From Heyndrickxia sporothermodurans (GTDB taxonomy: Bacteria > Bacillota > Bacilli > Bacillales > Bacillaceae_C), in the NCBI RefSeq assembly GCF_016785185.1, contig NZ_JAEKDY010000080.1: a stretch of DNA of 15,791 nt, one strand, 5' to 3'. The translations under genes were made by a program, and so were the position numbers. This document shows, piece after piece, positions 7,701 through 14,700 of this stretch. The notes under the pieces were generated by a model. That model did not search any database, was not told the DNA's origin, and was given only the letters and a program-made list of their open reading frames with translations. Position 1 is the first letter of the stretch. The number at the start of each line of letters is the position of its first letter.

Positions 7701-7758
7701 ATGGTTCATTAATCTTTAGAGTAAATAAAATACTAATAAGTATTGTGTTCTACCTTGT

Positions 7759-7787
7759 CCTTCTTTTTCATATTTTTAAAAAGAAGG
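7759..7787 (+). promoter_or_regulatory. Hairpin reaching into the ylxY ribosome binding site
   Basis: CCTTCTTTTT (7759-7768) is a perfect 10-bp inverted repeat of AAAAAGAAGG (7778-7787). The 3' arm enters the ylxY Shine-Dalgarno AGGGGG (7785-7790). Whether it affects translation is inference; the pyrimidine-purine repeat could be chance. Confidence 0.4.
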
Positions 7788-7798
7788 GGGATATTAAG

Positions 7799-8782
7799 GT
7801 GAAGAATAAATTAAAACACTTGATAGGTTTTGCTCTGATTGCTATTCTTACTTTGTCGATCATTAATAATCCATTATCAAAAAGCTATCTTACCCAATTA
7901 ACAGATGCAGAAAACATTCCAACTAAACAAAATGATTTATATGATTATATTGTTCGGGTAGCTAAAAACTATTCGATTAAACCACAAGATGCTGTGAATG
8001 ATAGAGTATGGAAAGCAACTCCCGGTTATAATGGTGTTGAAGTGGATATTAAAGCTTCCTACGATAATATGAAAAAAGATGGTAAATTCGATGAAAATAA
8101 ATTAGTCTATAAACAAATTTCACCTAAAGTACATATAAAGGATTTACCTCCCTCTCCAATATATCGAGGAAATCCTGATAAACCAATGGTGAGTTTTCTC
8201 ATTAATGTTGCGTGGGGAAATGAATTTCTGCAACCTATGTTAAAAACATTAAAAGATAATAATATTCATGCCACTTTTTTTCTAGAAGGAAGATGGGTGA
8301 AAGAAAATCCGGAATTAGCGAAAATGATTGTTGATTCGGGTCATGAAGTGGGAAATCACTCGTACACACATCCGGATATGAAGGTTCTTTCTGCAGATCG
8401 GATTCGTGAACAATTAATCAGCACAAATCAGGTTATTAAAGCAACCACTGGTAAACAAGTTAGATTATTTGCTCCGCCTAGCGGAAGTTATCGTGATGAA
8501 GTAGTGAAAATTGCTCATTCAATGAATTTACAAACAATCATGTGGAGTGTAGATACAGTTGATTGGCAAAAACCTTCTCCTGATACAATCGTCACCCGTG
8601 TAATGTCCAAAATTCATCCCGGTGCACTTATTCTTATGCACCCAACGGATTCAACAGAAAAATCATTGCAACGTTTGATAACTGAAATAAAAAAGAAGCA
8701 ACTGAGAATTGGAACTGTATCAAAATTATTGGATGAAGAACGGATTATTAAAATGAATGATGGAAAACTAAAAAAAGATTAA
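7799..8782 (+). CDS. ylxY: NodB-like polysaccharide deacetylase family sporulation protein
   Basis: Extracytoplasmic NodB-homology protein of the sporulation-associated YlxY group; it is 327 aa against about 319 in B. subtilis. The N-terminus has a basic stretch then a hydrophobic segment (about residues 9-24), which could be a signal peptide or membrane anchor. NodB domain about 135-310: HSYTHPD metal-binding His pair, RLFAPPSGSYRD, DTVDWQKPSP and ALILMHPT are present. The usual TFDD motif is replaced by NVAWGNE, so the catalytic/metal Asp is missing. B. subtilis YlxY, as I recall it, has the same change, so this looks like a family trait that may abolish ordinary deacetylase activity. The GTG at 7799 is preceded by AGGGGG at 8-base spacing; the reading frame is open further upstream but lacks a ribosome binding site. 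Confidence 0.92.
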   Translation: MKNKLKHLIGFALIAILTLSIINNPLSKSYLTQLTDAENIPTKQNDLYDYIVRVAKNYSIKPQDAVNDRVWKATPGYNGVEVDIKASYDNMKKDGKFDENKLVYKQISPKVHIKDLPPSPIYRGNPDKPMVSFLINVAWGNEFLQPMLKTLKDNNIHATFFLEGRWVKENPELAKMIVDSGHEVGNHSYTHPDMKVLSADRIREQLISTNQVIKATTGKQVRLFAPPSGSYRDEVVKIAHSMNLQTIMWSVDTVDWQKPSPDTIVTRVMSKIHPGALILMHPTDSTEKSLQRLITEIKKKQLRIGTVSKLLDEERIIKMNDGKLKKD

Positions 8783-8791
8783 TGAAAAAAG

Positions 8792-8824
8792 CCTAATGGT
8801 GAACATACACCCACCAAGTTTAGG
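8792..8824 (+). promoter_or_regulatory. Hairpin overlapping the mlpA ribosome binding site
   Basis: CCTAATGGTG (8792-8801) pairs with CACCA (8812-8816) and TTAGG (8820-8824), leaving a 3-base AGT bulge. The TTAGG arm is part of the mlpA Shine-Dalgarno TTTAGGAGG. There is no T-tract, so it is not an intrinsic terminator for ylxY. Confidence 0.4.
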
Positions 8825-8834
8825 AGGATTCAAA

Positions 8835-10073
8835 TTGATTAAGAAATATACATGTCAAAACGGACTAAGAATTGTGCACGAAGAGATCCCAACTGTTCGG
8901 TCAGTTGCAATAGGCATTTGGATAGGAACAGGCTCAAGAAATGAGGATCGTAAAAATAACGGTATCTCCCACTTCTTGGAGCATATGTTCTTTAAAGGCA
9001 CGAAAACAAAAACAGCTAAGGAAATTGCGGAAGCATTCGATTCAATAGGTGGACAAGTAAATGCATTTACTTCAAAAGAGTACACGTGCTATTATGCTAA
9101 GGTTTTAGATAACCATGCACAATTTGCTCTTGACACACTTTCAGATATGTTTTTCAATTCCACTTTTGTTGAGGAAGAACTTAAAAAAGAAAAAAATGTT
9201 GTGTATGAAGAAATAAAAATGTATGAAGATACTCCTGATGATATTGTTCATGATCTTCTTAGCAAAGCAGTCTATGAAAATCACCCTTTAGGATATCCGA
9301 TTCTTGGTACAGAGGATACGTTAGAAACATTTTCTGGTCAGACTTTAAATGAATATATGCATGATATGTATACACCTGATCGAGTGGTTATCTCTATCGC
9401 TGGAAATGTTAAAGATTCTTTTATTAAGCAAGTGGAATCGCTATTTGGATCATACAATGGTGGAAACCACACGAGTGAAGAGAATGTTCCAACTTTTCAT
9501 TTGAATAATATAGTAAGAAAAAAAGATACAGAACAGGCACATCTTTGCTTAGGTTTTGAAGGTTTGCCAATAGGTCATAAAGAAATTTACGATTTAATTG
9601 TATTAAATAATATATTAGGCGGAAGCATGTCTTCAAGACTATTTCAAGAAGTAAGAGAACAACGAGGATTAGCATACTCTGTATTTTCCTATCACTCCTC
9701 ATTTAAAGATTCCGGAATAGTCACGATCTATGCCGGTACCGGTGCGAAACAATTAGATCACTTGTATGAAACGATTCAATCGACATTAGACCATTTAAAG
9801 GATACCGGAGTAACATCTAAAGAGGTTCAAAATTGTAAAGAACAGTTAAAAGGAAATTTAATGCTTAGTCTCGAAAGCACAAACAGCAGAATGAGTAGAA
9901 ACGGGAAAAACGAATTACTATTAGGAAAACACCGCACACTCGATGAAATAGTTGAAATGATCGATGAAGTCTCAATTGATCATGTAAACAATCTATCGAA
10001 AAAAGTTTTTACCCCTCATTTCTCTGTTTCTTTAGTAAGCCCGGACGGAAAATTGCCAAAAGGTATACAATAA
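8835..10073 (+). CDS. mlpA: M16 family zinc peptidase MlpA (YmxG)
   Basis: Insulinase-like (M16B) metallopeptidase homologous to mitochondrial processing peptidase. It is 412 aa with two M16 halves. The inverted zinc motif HFLEH is at residues 46-50, and the downstream acidic ligand lies in NVVYEEIKMYEDTPDD (Glu125-126). The C-terminal half carries the Arg/Tyr segment SSRLFQEVREQRGLAYSV typical of active M16 enzymes. B. subtilis MlpA has been linked to control of extracellular protease production. Start TTG 8835 sits 7 bases after TAGGAGG and gives IKKYTCQNGLRIV, the family N-terminus. An upstream in-frame GTG/ATG-like extension to 8796 would run through that binding site and is rejected. Confidence 0.94.
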   Translation: MIKKYTCQNGLRIVHEEIPTVRSVAIGIWIGTGSRNEDRKNNGISHFLEHMFFKGTKTKTAKEIAEAFDSIGGQVNAFTSKEYTCYYAKVLDNHAQFALDTLSDMFFNSTFVEEELKKEKNVVYEEIKMYEDTPDDIVHDLLSKAVYENHPLGYPILGTEDTLETFSGQTLNEYMHDMYTPDRVVISIAGNVKDSFIKQVESLFGSYNGGNHTSEENVPTFHLNNIVRKKDTEQAHLCLGFEGLPIGHKEIYDLIVLNNILGGSMSSRLFQEVREQRGLAYSVFSYHSSFKDSGIVTIYAGTGAKQLDHLYETIQSTLDHLKDTGVTSKEVQNCKEQLKGNLMLSLESTNSRMSRNGKNELLLGKHRTLDEIVEMIDEVSIDHVNNLSKKVFTPHFSVSLVSPDGKLPKGIQ

Positions 10074-10079
10074 TAAGTG

Positions 10080-10118
10080 AAAGTCCTCGTCATTTGATGA
10101 CGGGGACTTTTTGTTTTT
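10080..10118 (+). terminator. Intrinsic terminator after mlpA
   Basis: AAAGTCCTCGTCAT (10080-10093), loop TTG, ATGACGGGGACTTT (10097-10110): 14 pairs with a single G-U, followed by a T-rich run to about 10118. It starts 7 bases after the mlpA stop. Confidence 0.92.
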
Positions 10119-10120
10119 GC

Positions 10121-10230
10121 TGTCCAGCTCCAGCGCCTATCGACTAGAAAACTTCAGGACTTTTCCCTACGATAAGTCAAAGTCCCGTAAGTCTTTTACG
10201 TCGATGGGCAAGGCGCTTTTCGCTTTTCTT
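10121..10230 (+). repeat. Palindromic intergenic repeat of Bacillaceae type
   Basis: Begins TGTCCAGCTCCAGCGCC and ends GGCGCTTTTCGCTTTTCTT, end sequences I recognise as shared by dispersed intergenic repeats of Bacillus and Geobacillus relatives. The interior folds into one long interrupted hairpin. AGCGCC (10132-10137) faces GGCGCT (10212-10217), or alternatively CCTATCGAC (10136-10144) pairs with GTCGATGGG (10200-10208). Further in, GGACTTT (10157-10163) pairs with AAAGTCC (10179-10185), and ACTT (10151-10154) with AAGT (10189-10192). It is more GC-rich at the ends than its surroundings and has no reading frame of note. Function and mobility are not known from the sequence. Confidence 0.72.
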
Positions 10231-10304
10231 AATTGCTCGTTCTAAAAAAGACTGACAAGCGATACATTGTTAATAACAGTTGTTTTAAGGAGGAATTATG
10301 AAAT

Positions 10305-10544
10305 ATGCGATTAAGTGAGCTAAGTGGTAAAGAAATCGTTGATTTTAAAAGAGCAGAAAGATTAGGCGTTTTAGGACACACGGATTTAGAATTCAATGAA
10401 AAATCTGGACAAATCCAATCATTGATCATACCTACTGGAAAATGGATGAGAAAACAGTCAAATGAAATCAGGGTTCCATGGCAACAAATTCGAACGATTG
10501 GTTCAGATATGATTATTTTGGAAGTACCTGAAAATAATTACTAA
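10305..10544 (+). CDS. ymxH: YlmC/YmxH family PRC-barrel sporulation protein
   Basis: A 79-aa protein with a single PRC-barrel-like beta domain (about residues 3-75). It starts MRLSELSGKEIVDFKRAERLG, then has GHTDLEFNEKSGQIQSLIIP and ends IRVPWQQIRTIGSDMIILEV. This is the YlmC/YmxH family of endospore formers; its exact function is unknown. Two ATGs follow AAGGAGG (10287-10293). ATG 10298 gives only six codons out of frame, while ATG 10305 gives the family start and is used. It is flanked by the palindromic repeat upstream and its own terminator downstream, so it looks monocistronic. I could not identify its promoter. Confidence 0.93.
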   Translation: MRLSELSGKEIVDFKRAERLGVLGHTDLEFNEKSGQIQSLIIPTGKWMRKQSNEIRVPWQQIRTIGSDMIILEVPENNY

Positions 10545-10561
10545 CATATTGTTCATTTAAG

Positions 10562-10586
10562 GATTGGCGATTAGCCAATCTTTTTT
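10562..10586 (+). terminator. Intrinsic terminator after ymxH
   Basis: GATTGGC (10562-10568), loop GATTA, GCCAATC (10574-10580), then six T to 10586. The A/A/G before the stem can extend it into the T-run. It separates ymxH from the dipicolinate synthase unit. Confidence 0.9.
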
Positions 10587-10602
10587 AATTTTATCAACAA
10601 AT

Positions 10603-10631
10603 CACAGATTTCTAGGTAAATACATAAGATG
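10603..10631 (+). promoter_or_regulatory. Candidate sigma-K promoter of the dipicolinate synthase operon
   Basis: CATAAGATG (10623-10631) resembles the sigma-K -10 pattern CATAnnnTA, matching all but the last base. An ACA (10604-10606), 16 bases upstream, fits the short sigma-K -35 element. The B. subtilis spoVF operon is transcribed by sigma-K in the mother cell, so the position is right. The -10 also partly fits sigma-E, which has a similar consensus. Confidence 0.5.
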
Positions 10632-10674
10632 TGTAAGTGATAAGCGTAATCATCATAAAGAAGGTGACGATATG

Positions 10675-11577
10675 ATGTTGACAGGATTGCAAATAGCTGT
10701 AATTGGCGGTGATGCGCGTCAACTTGAAGTAATTCGCAAATTATCAGAATTAGATGCAAGACTATCATTAATTGGTTTTGAACAATTAGATCATGTGTAT
10801 TCAGGCGTATTCAAAGAAAAATTAAGCGAAGTAAACTTTCATGAAATTGATGCGATAATTTTACCTGTAACTGGAACAAACCTTGAAGGACAGGTAGATA
10901 CCATTTTTTCAAATGAAGAAGTGAGATTAACGGAAGAAATTATCTTAAAAACACCCTCTTATTGCACGATTTATTCAGGAATCAGCAATCCATATTTAGA
11001 TAGTATTACACAAAAAGCCAATCGAAAATTAGTCAAACTTTTTGAACGTAATGATGTTGCTATATATAATTCAATCCCAACTGTTGAAGGAACAATTATG
11101 ATGGCAATTCAACATACCGAATTTACGATACATGGATCAACTGTAGCCATTCTTGGTCTAGGAAGAGTCGGCATGAGTGTTGCAAGAGCTTTTCATCATT
11201 TAGGAGCGAAAGTAAAGGTAGGTGCAAGAAAAACTGAACATATTGCCAGAATTGAAGAAATGGGGTTAAAACCATTTCATTTGAAAGAGCTAGATAAGGA
11301 AGTAAAAGATATTGATATATGTATTAATACTGTTCCGCAATTAATTGTGAATGCCGCAGTTATTCAAAAAATGCCAACACATACGTTAATTATTGATTTG
11401 GCATCAAAACCGGGTGGGACGGATTTTCGCTACGCAGAAAAACGTGGAATTAAAGCATTATTAGCACCAAGTTTGCCAGGCATCGTTGCACCAAAAACCG
11501 CAGGGCAAATACTTGGTAACGTATTAACTCAGCTAATTGATGAAGATGTAATAAAAAGAAAGGGGAATGAACAATGA
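10675..11577 (+). CDS. spoVFA: Dipicolinate synthase subunit A (SpoVFA/DpaA)
   Basis: NAD(P)-binding subunit of dipicolinate synthase, which forms dipicolinic acid in the mother cell late in sporulation for spore-core dehydration and heat resistance. It is 300 aa against about 297 in B. subtilis. It has two Rossmann-like parts: an N-terminal LQIAVIGGDARQLEVIRKL segment, and a C-terminal domain with VAILGLGRVGMSVARAF (GxGxxG at about 161-166). Conserved NSIPTVEGTIMMAIQHTE and APSLPGIVAPKTAGQI are present. The frame is open to 10564, but that runs through the ymxH terminator. ATG 10672 and 10675 are both possible; 10675 is preferred for its 7-base spacing from GGTGA and its match to the family start MLTGL. 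It overlaps spoVFB by 4 bases. Confidence 0.96.
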   Translation: MLTGLQIAVIGGDARQLEVIRKLSELDARLSLIGFEQLDHVYSGVFKEKLSEVNFHEIDAIILPVTGTNLEGQVDTIFSNEEVRLTEEIILKTPSYCTIYSGISNPYLDSITQKANRKLVKLFERNDVAIYNSIPTVEGTIMMAIQHTEFTIHGSTVAILGLGRVGMSVARAFHHLGAKVKVGARKTEHIARIEEMGLKPFHLKELDKEVKDIDICINTVPQLIVNAAVIQKMPTHTLIIDLASKPGGTDFRYAEKRGIKALLAPSLPGIVAPKTAGQILGNVLTQLIDEDVIKRKGNEQ

Positions 11578-12170
11578 GCTTAGAGGGGAAACGAATTGGT
11601 TTTGGATTAACAGGATCCCATTGCACATATGATGCAGTTTTTCCAGAAATAGAGAAATTAGTTGAAGTAGGGGCAGAGGTTGTACCGATCGTAACGTTTA
11701 CTGTTAAAAATACAGAAACGAGATTCGGAAAAGGTGAAGACTGGATTGAAAAAATTGAATCAGTCACAGGAAGAAAGGTAATTGATTCAATCGTTGAGGC
11801 AGAGCCACTTGGACCCAAATATCCTTTAGACTGTATGGTCATTTCACCATTAACAGGAAATTCAATGAGCAAATTAGCGAACGCATTAACAGATTCTCCC
11901 GTTCTAATGGCCGCAAAGGCAACGATTAGAAATCAAAAACCAGTAGTTTTAGGAATATCAACAAATGATGCACTGGGCTTGAATGGGGTAAATCTTATGA
12001 GATTAATGGCAACGAAACATATTTACTTTATTCCATATGGGCAAGATGACCCGATAAAGAAACCCAATTCAATGGTAGCAAGAATGTCCTCCTTACAAGA
12101 TACAGTTAAAGCTGCACTGGAAGGACGACAACTCCAGCCTGTTATAGTCGAAAGATTTCGGGATGAATAA
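11574..12170 (+). CDS. spoVFB: Dipicolinate synthase subunit B (SpoVFB/DpaB)
   Basis: Flavoprotein-like subunit of dipicolinate synthase, the partner of SpoVFA. It is 198 aa against about 200 in B. subtilis. The flavoprotein fold is visible in KRIGFGLTGSHCTYDAVFP at the N-terminus, DCMVISPLTGNSMSKLANAL in the middle and PVVLGISTNDALG later. The C-terminus has NLMRLMATKHIYFIPYGQDDP, a family hallmark. The ATG overlaps the spoVFA stop (ATGA) and is preceded by AAAGGGG, so the two subunits are translationally coupled. The immediate downstream asd-dapG-dapA cluster makes the substrate-level intermediate, which fits the DPA branch. Confidence 0.96.
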   Translation: MSLEGKRIGFGLTGSHCTYDAVFPEIEKLVEVGAEVVPIVTFTVKNTETRFGKGEDWIEKIESVTGRKVIDSIVEAEPLGPKYPLDCMVISPLTGNSMSKLANALTDSPVLMAAKATIRNQKPVVLGISTNDALGLNGVNLMRLMATKHIYFIPYGQDDPIKKPNSMVARMSSLQDTVKAALEGRQLQPVIVERFRDE

Positions 12171-12176
12171 ACTTAC

Positions 12177-12208
12177 GAACCAGGTACAACTAAAGGCGTA
12201 CCTGGTTC
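12177..12208 (+). terminator. Hairpin after spoVFB, weak terminator candidate
   Basis: GAACCAGGTAC (12177-12187) and GTACCTGGTTC (12198-12208) form a perfect 11-bp stem with a 10-base loop, 6 bases after the stop. It is followed by TTATGAAT rather than a T-run, so termination may be incomplete, or it may mainly protect the 3' end. Confidence 0.55.
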
Positions 12209-12236
12209 TTATGAATATAGACGTCAGAAAAAATCC

Positions 12237-12313
12237 TTTACTAAAATAATAGAAAAAAGTATAGCGCCGACCATATATATGATAAAATAAACTTTATCAT
12301 TGCTTAGATGATA
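12237..12313 (+). promoter_or_regulatory. asd leader region: weak promoter candidate and alternative hairpins
   Basis: TTTACT (12237-12242) and TATAGC (12260-12265) with a 17-base spacer form a possible sigma-A promoter, each matching 4 of 6. Downstream, TTTATCAT (12293-12300) is a perfect complement of ATGATAAA (12279-12286), and its TATCAT also complements ATGATA (12308-12313), so two mutually exclusive hairpins can form. I see no lysine riboswitch or T-box here. Confidence 0.35.
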
Positions 12314-12349
12314 GAATAAGTTATAAGTGAATTTGGAAGGGGAATGTTT

Positions 12350-13396
12350 ATGGCAACAACCGGTTTTCATGTAGCTGTTGTAGGCGCAACAGGTGCAGTT
12401 GGACAACAAATGCTTCTTACATTAGAAAAGAGAAACTTTCCAATAAGAAAGCTTACTCTTTTATCTTCCTCAAGATCAGCAGGTACAGTTTTAAAATATA
12501 AAGATGAAGATATCGTTGTTCAAGAAGCAAAACCTAATAGTTTTCAAGATGTTGATATCGCCCTTTTTAGTGCCGGCGGAAATATTTCGAAATTATTTGC
12601 ACCAGAGGCTGTAAAACGTGGTGCTATTGTTATAGATAATACGAGCGCATACCGAATGGACCCTGAGGTTCCGTTAGTAGTTCCGGAGGTAAATGAAGAA
12701 GATTTAAAACTACACAATGGTATTATAGCTAATCCTAATTGCTCTACAATTCAAATGGTGGTTGCACTTGAACCTATTCGCAAAGCATATGGATTAGAGA
12801 AAGTTATTGTATCCACTTATCAAGCTGTATCCGGAGCGGGAGCCGCAGCAATAGATGAATTGAAAAATCAAACTCGTGCGATTATTGAAGGTGAAACCAT
12901 TGAACCGAAAATTTTACCGGTCAAAGGTGATAAAAACCACTATCAAATTGCCTTTAATGCGGTTCCACAAATCGATAAGTTTGAAGAGAATGGTTATACA
13001 TTTGAAGAAATGAAAATGATAAACGAAACGAAGAAAATCATGCATATGCCACAATTAAAGGTAGCGGCTACATGTGTGCGGTTACCTGTAGAAACTGGTC
13101 ATTCAGAATCTGTGTATTTTGAAATAAACCGTGAGGGAATTGACGTAGAAAATATCCGCACATTATTAGGTGATGCCGATGGTATTATTCTTCAAGATAA
13201 TCCAAATGAACAATTGTACCCTATGCCTGCATATGCTGTAGGGAAGAAGGATGTATTTGTAGGAAGAATTCGTAAAGATTTAGATGAGGAAAATGGTTTT
13301 CATATGTGGGTAGTTTCAGATAATTTATTGAAGGGTGCGGCTTGGAACTCCGTTCAAATTGCTGAAAGCTTAGTGAAACTTGGATTGGTAAAATAA
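12350..13396 (+). CDS. asd: Aspartate-semialdehyde dehydrogenase
   Basis: NADPH-dependent reduction of aspartyl phosphate to aspartate semialdehyde, the branch-point for lysine/DAP/DPA and for threonine/methionine. It is 348 aa against 346 in B. subtilis. The nucleotide-binding GATGAVG is at residues 12-18. The catalytic Cys131 lies in IANPNCSTIQMV and the catalytic His251 in RLPVETGHSESVY. SAGG (74-77) and the C-terminal DNLLKGAAWNSVQIAE are also typical. ATG 12344 is only 1 base after GGAAGGGG (12335-12342), while ATG 12350 has 7-base spacing and is used. It is the first gene of the asd-dapG-dapA unit, with dapG after 52 bases and no terminator between. Confidence 0.97.
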   Translation: MATTGFHVAVVGATGAVGQQMLLTLEKRNFPIRKLTLLSSSRSAGTVLKYKDEDIVVQEAKPNSFQDVDIALFSAGGNISKLFAPEAVKRGAIVIDNTSAYRMDPEVPLVVPEVNEEDLKLHNGIIANPNCSTIQMVVALEPIRKAYGLEKVIVSTYQAVSGAGAAAIDELKNQTRAIIEGETIEPKILPVKGDKNHYQIAFNAVPQIDKFEENGYTFEEMKMINETKKIMHMPQLKVAATCVRLPVETGHSESVYFEINREGIDVENIRTLLGDADGIILQDNPNEQLYPMPAYAVGKKDVFVGRIRKDLDEENGFHMWVVSDNLLKGAAWNSVQIAESLVKLGLVK

Positions 13397-13448
13397 AGTG
13401 GCTATTTAATAATTAGTCAGAGTTAAAGTAAAATTTAGAGGTGTTATG

Positions 13449-14687
13449 ATGAAACTGATTGTGCAAAAATTTGGTGGTACATCAGTACGCGATGAAAATA
13501 GTCGCTTACATGCATTAAAGCATATAGAAAAAGCATTAGATGACGGCTATAAAGTTGTTGTAGTAGTATCCGCTATGGGGAGAAAAGGCGATCCATATGC
13601 AACAGATACATTTTTGTCATTAGTAAACGGTTCAAAAACATGTTTAAATAAACGTGAACAAGATTTACTTCTATCCTGTGGTGAAGTTATATCAAGTTTA
13701 GTTTTTTCAAATATGCTACAGGAGAAAGGGATTAAAGCGACGGCATTAACAGGTGCCCAAGCTGGGTTTCGAACAAATTCCGAACATACAAATGCAAAAA
13801 TTATCAATATGAAGTGTGATCGTTTGCTTAAAGAACTTAAAATGCATGATGTCATCGTAGTTGCTGGGTTTCAAGGTGCCACTGCGGGTGGAGATGTAAC
13901 TACAATTGGACGTGGCGGTAGTGATACCTCTGCAGCGGCCCTTGGTGTTGCCTTAAACGCGGAGTGGATTGATATATTTACAGACGTTGATGGAATCATG
14001 ACAGCGGATCCAAGAATAGCAGAAAAAGCAAGACGATTGCCGATTGTAACCTACACAGAAGTGTGCAATATGGCCTATCAAGGTGCAAAAGTTATTCATC
14101 CGCGTGCAGTAGAGATTGCAATGCAAGCAAAAGTACCTATTAGAATTCGCTCGACGTACTCGGATGATTTAGGCACTCTAGTTACCTCCGTCAATCGACA
14201 AAATAAAGGAACAGATATCATAAGGGAACGTCTTATTACAGGAATAGCCTACGTACCAAAGGTTGCTCAAATCAAAGTCTTAGAAAAGGATGGGCAATAC
14301 AATTTACAATCTGTCGTATTTAAAGCAATGGCAAGTGAAAAAATTAGCGTAGATTTTATTAATATTTCACCAACTGGGGTTGTGTACACAGTTGCAGAAG
14401 AGCTAATTGATCGAGCGGTTATTGTTTTGAAAGATCTTGGCTATAATCCGATTGTTGAAAGAGGATGTGCAAAAGTGTCCGTTGTCGGTGCAGGCATGAA
14501 TGGTGTGCCGGGAGTTACTTATAAAATCGTATCTGCACTTTCTGAAAAGGGCATTCGCATATTACAATCGGCAGATAGTCATACAACCATATGGGTGTTG
14601 GTTAAGGAGCAAGATTTAGTCGAAGCAGTTAATGCCCTTCATGATGTATTTAATCTTCAGGAGGAACTAACTGGAGTAATGAAATAA
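13449..14687 (+). CDS. dapG: Aspartate kinase I (DapG type)
   Basis: Phosphorylates aspartate, the first step of the aspartate family pathway. It is 412 aa. The N-terminal kinase domain has KFGGTSV (residues 7-13), VVVVSAMGRKGDPYATD, GRGGSDTSAA (154-163) and FTDVDGIMTADPR (177-189). Two C-terminal ACT domains (about 265-405) end with CAKVSVVGAGMNGVPGVT and the LQSADSHTTIWVLV segment. The order asd-dapG-dapA and the sequence match the DapG isozyme of B. subtilis, which is inhibited by diaminopimelate. That mode of control here is inferred from the family. ATG 13446 is only 2 bases from GAGGTG; ATG 13449, at 5 bases, gives the family start MKLIVQKFGG. dapA follows after 13 bases. Confidence 0.96.
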   Translation: MKLIVQKFGGTSVRDENSRLHALKHIEKALDDGYKVVVVVSAMGRKGDPYATDTFLSLVNGSKTCLNKREQDLLLSCGEVISSLVFSNMLQEKGIKATALTGAQAGFRTNSEHTNAKIINMKCDRLLKELKMHDVIVVAGFQGATAGGDVTTIGRGGSDTSAAALGVALNAEWIDIFTDVDGIMTADPRIAEKARRLPIVTYTEVCNMAYQGAKVIHPRAVEIAMQAKVPIRIRSTYSDDLGTLVTSVNRQNKGTDIIRERLITGIAYVPKVAQIKVLEKDGQYNLQSVVFKAMASEKISVDFINISPTGVVYTVAEELIDRAVIVLKDLGYNPIVERGCAKVSVVGAGMNGVPGVTYKIVSALSEKGIRILQSADSHTTIWVLVKEQDLVEAVNALHDVFNLQEELTGVMK

Positions 14688-14700
14688 AGGAGTGAGTTGG

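Noticed and set aside
10298..10318. ATG 10298 as the ymxH start
   Set aside because: It reads six codons to TGA in another frame; ATG 10305 gives the conserved N-terminus.
11450..11872. 140-codon reading frame on the - strand across spoVFA/spoVFB
   Set aside because: It is antisense to two well-supported genes, has no Shine-Dalgarno and no recognisable domain.
12209..12349. Lysine riboswitch or T-box ahead of asd
   Set aside because: The leader is under 150 bases and lacks both the conserved lysine-aptamer junction motifs and a T-box sequence followed by a terminator.
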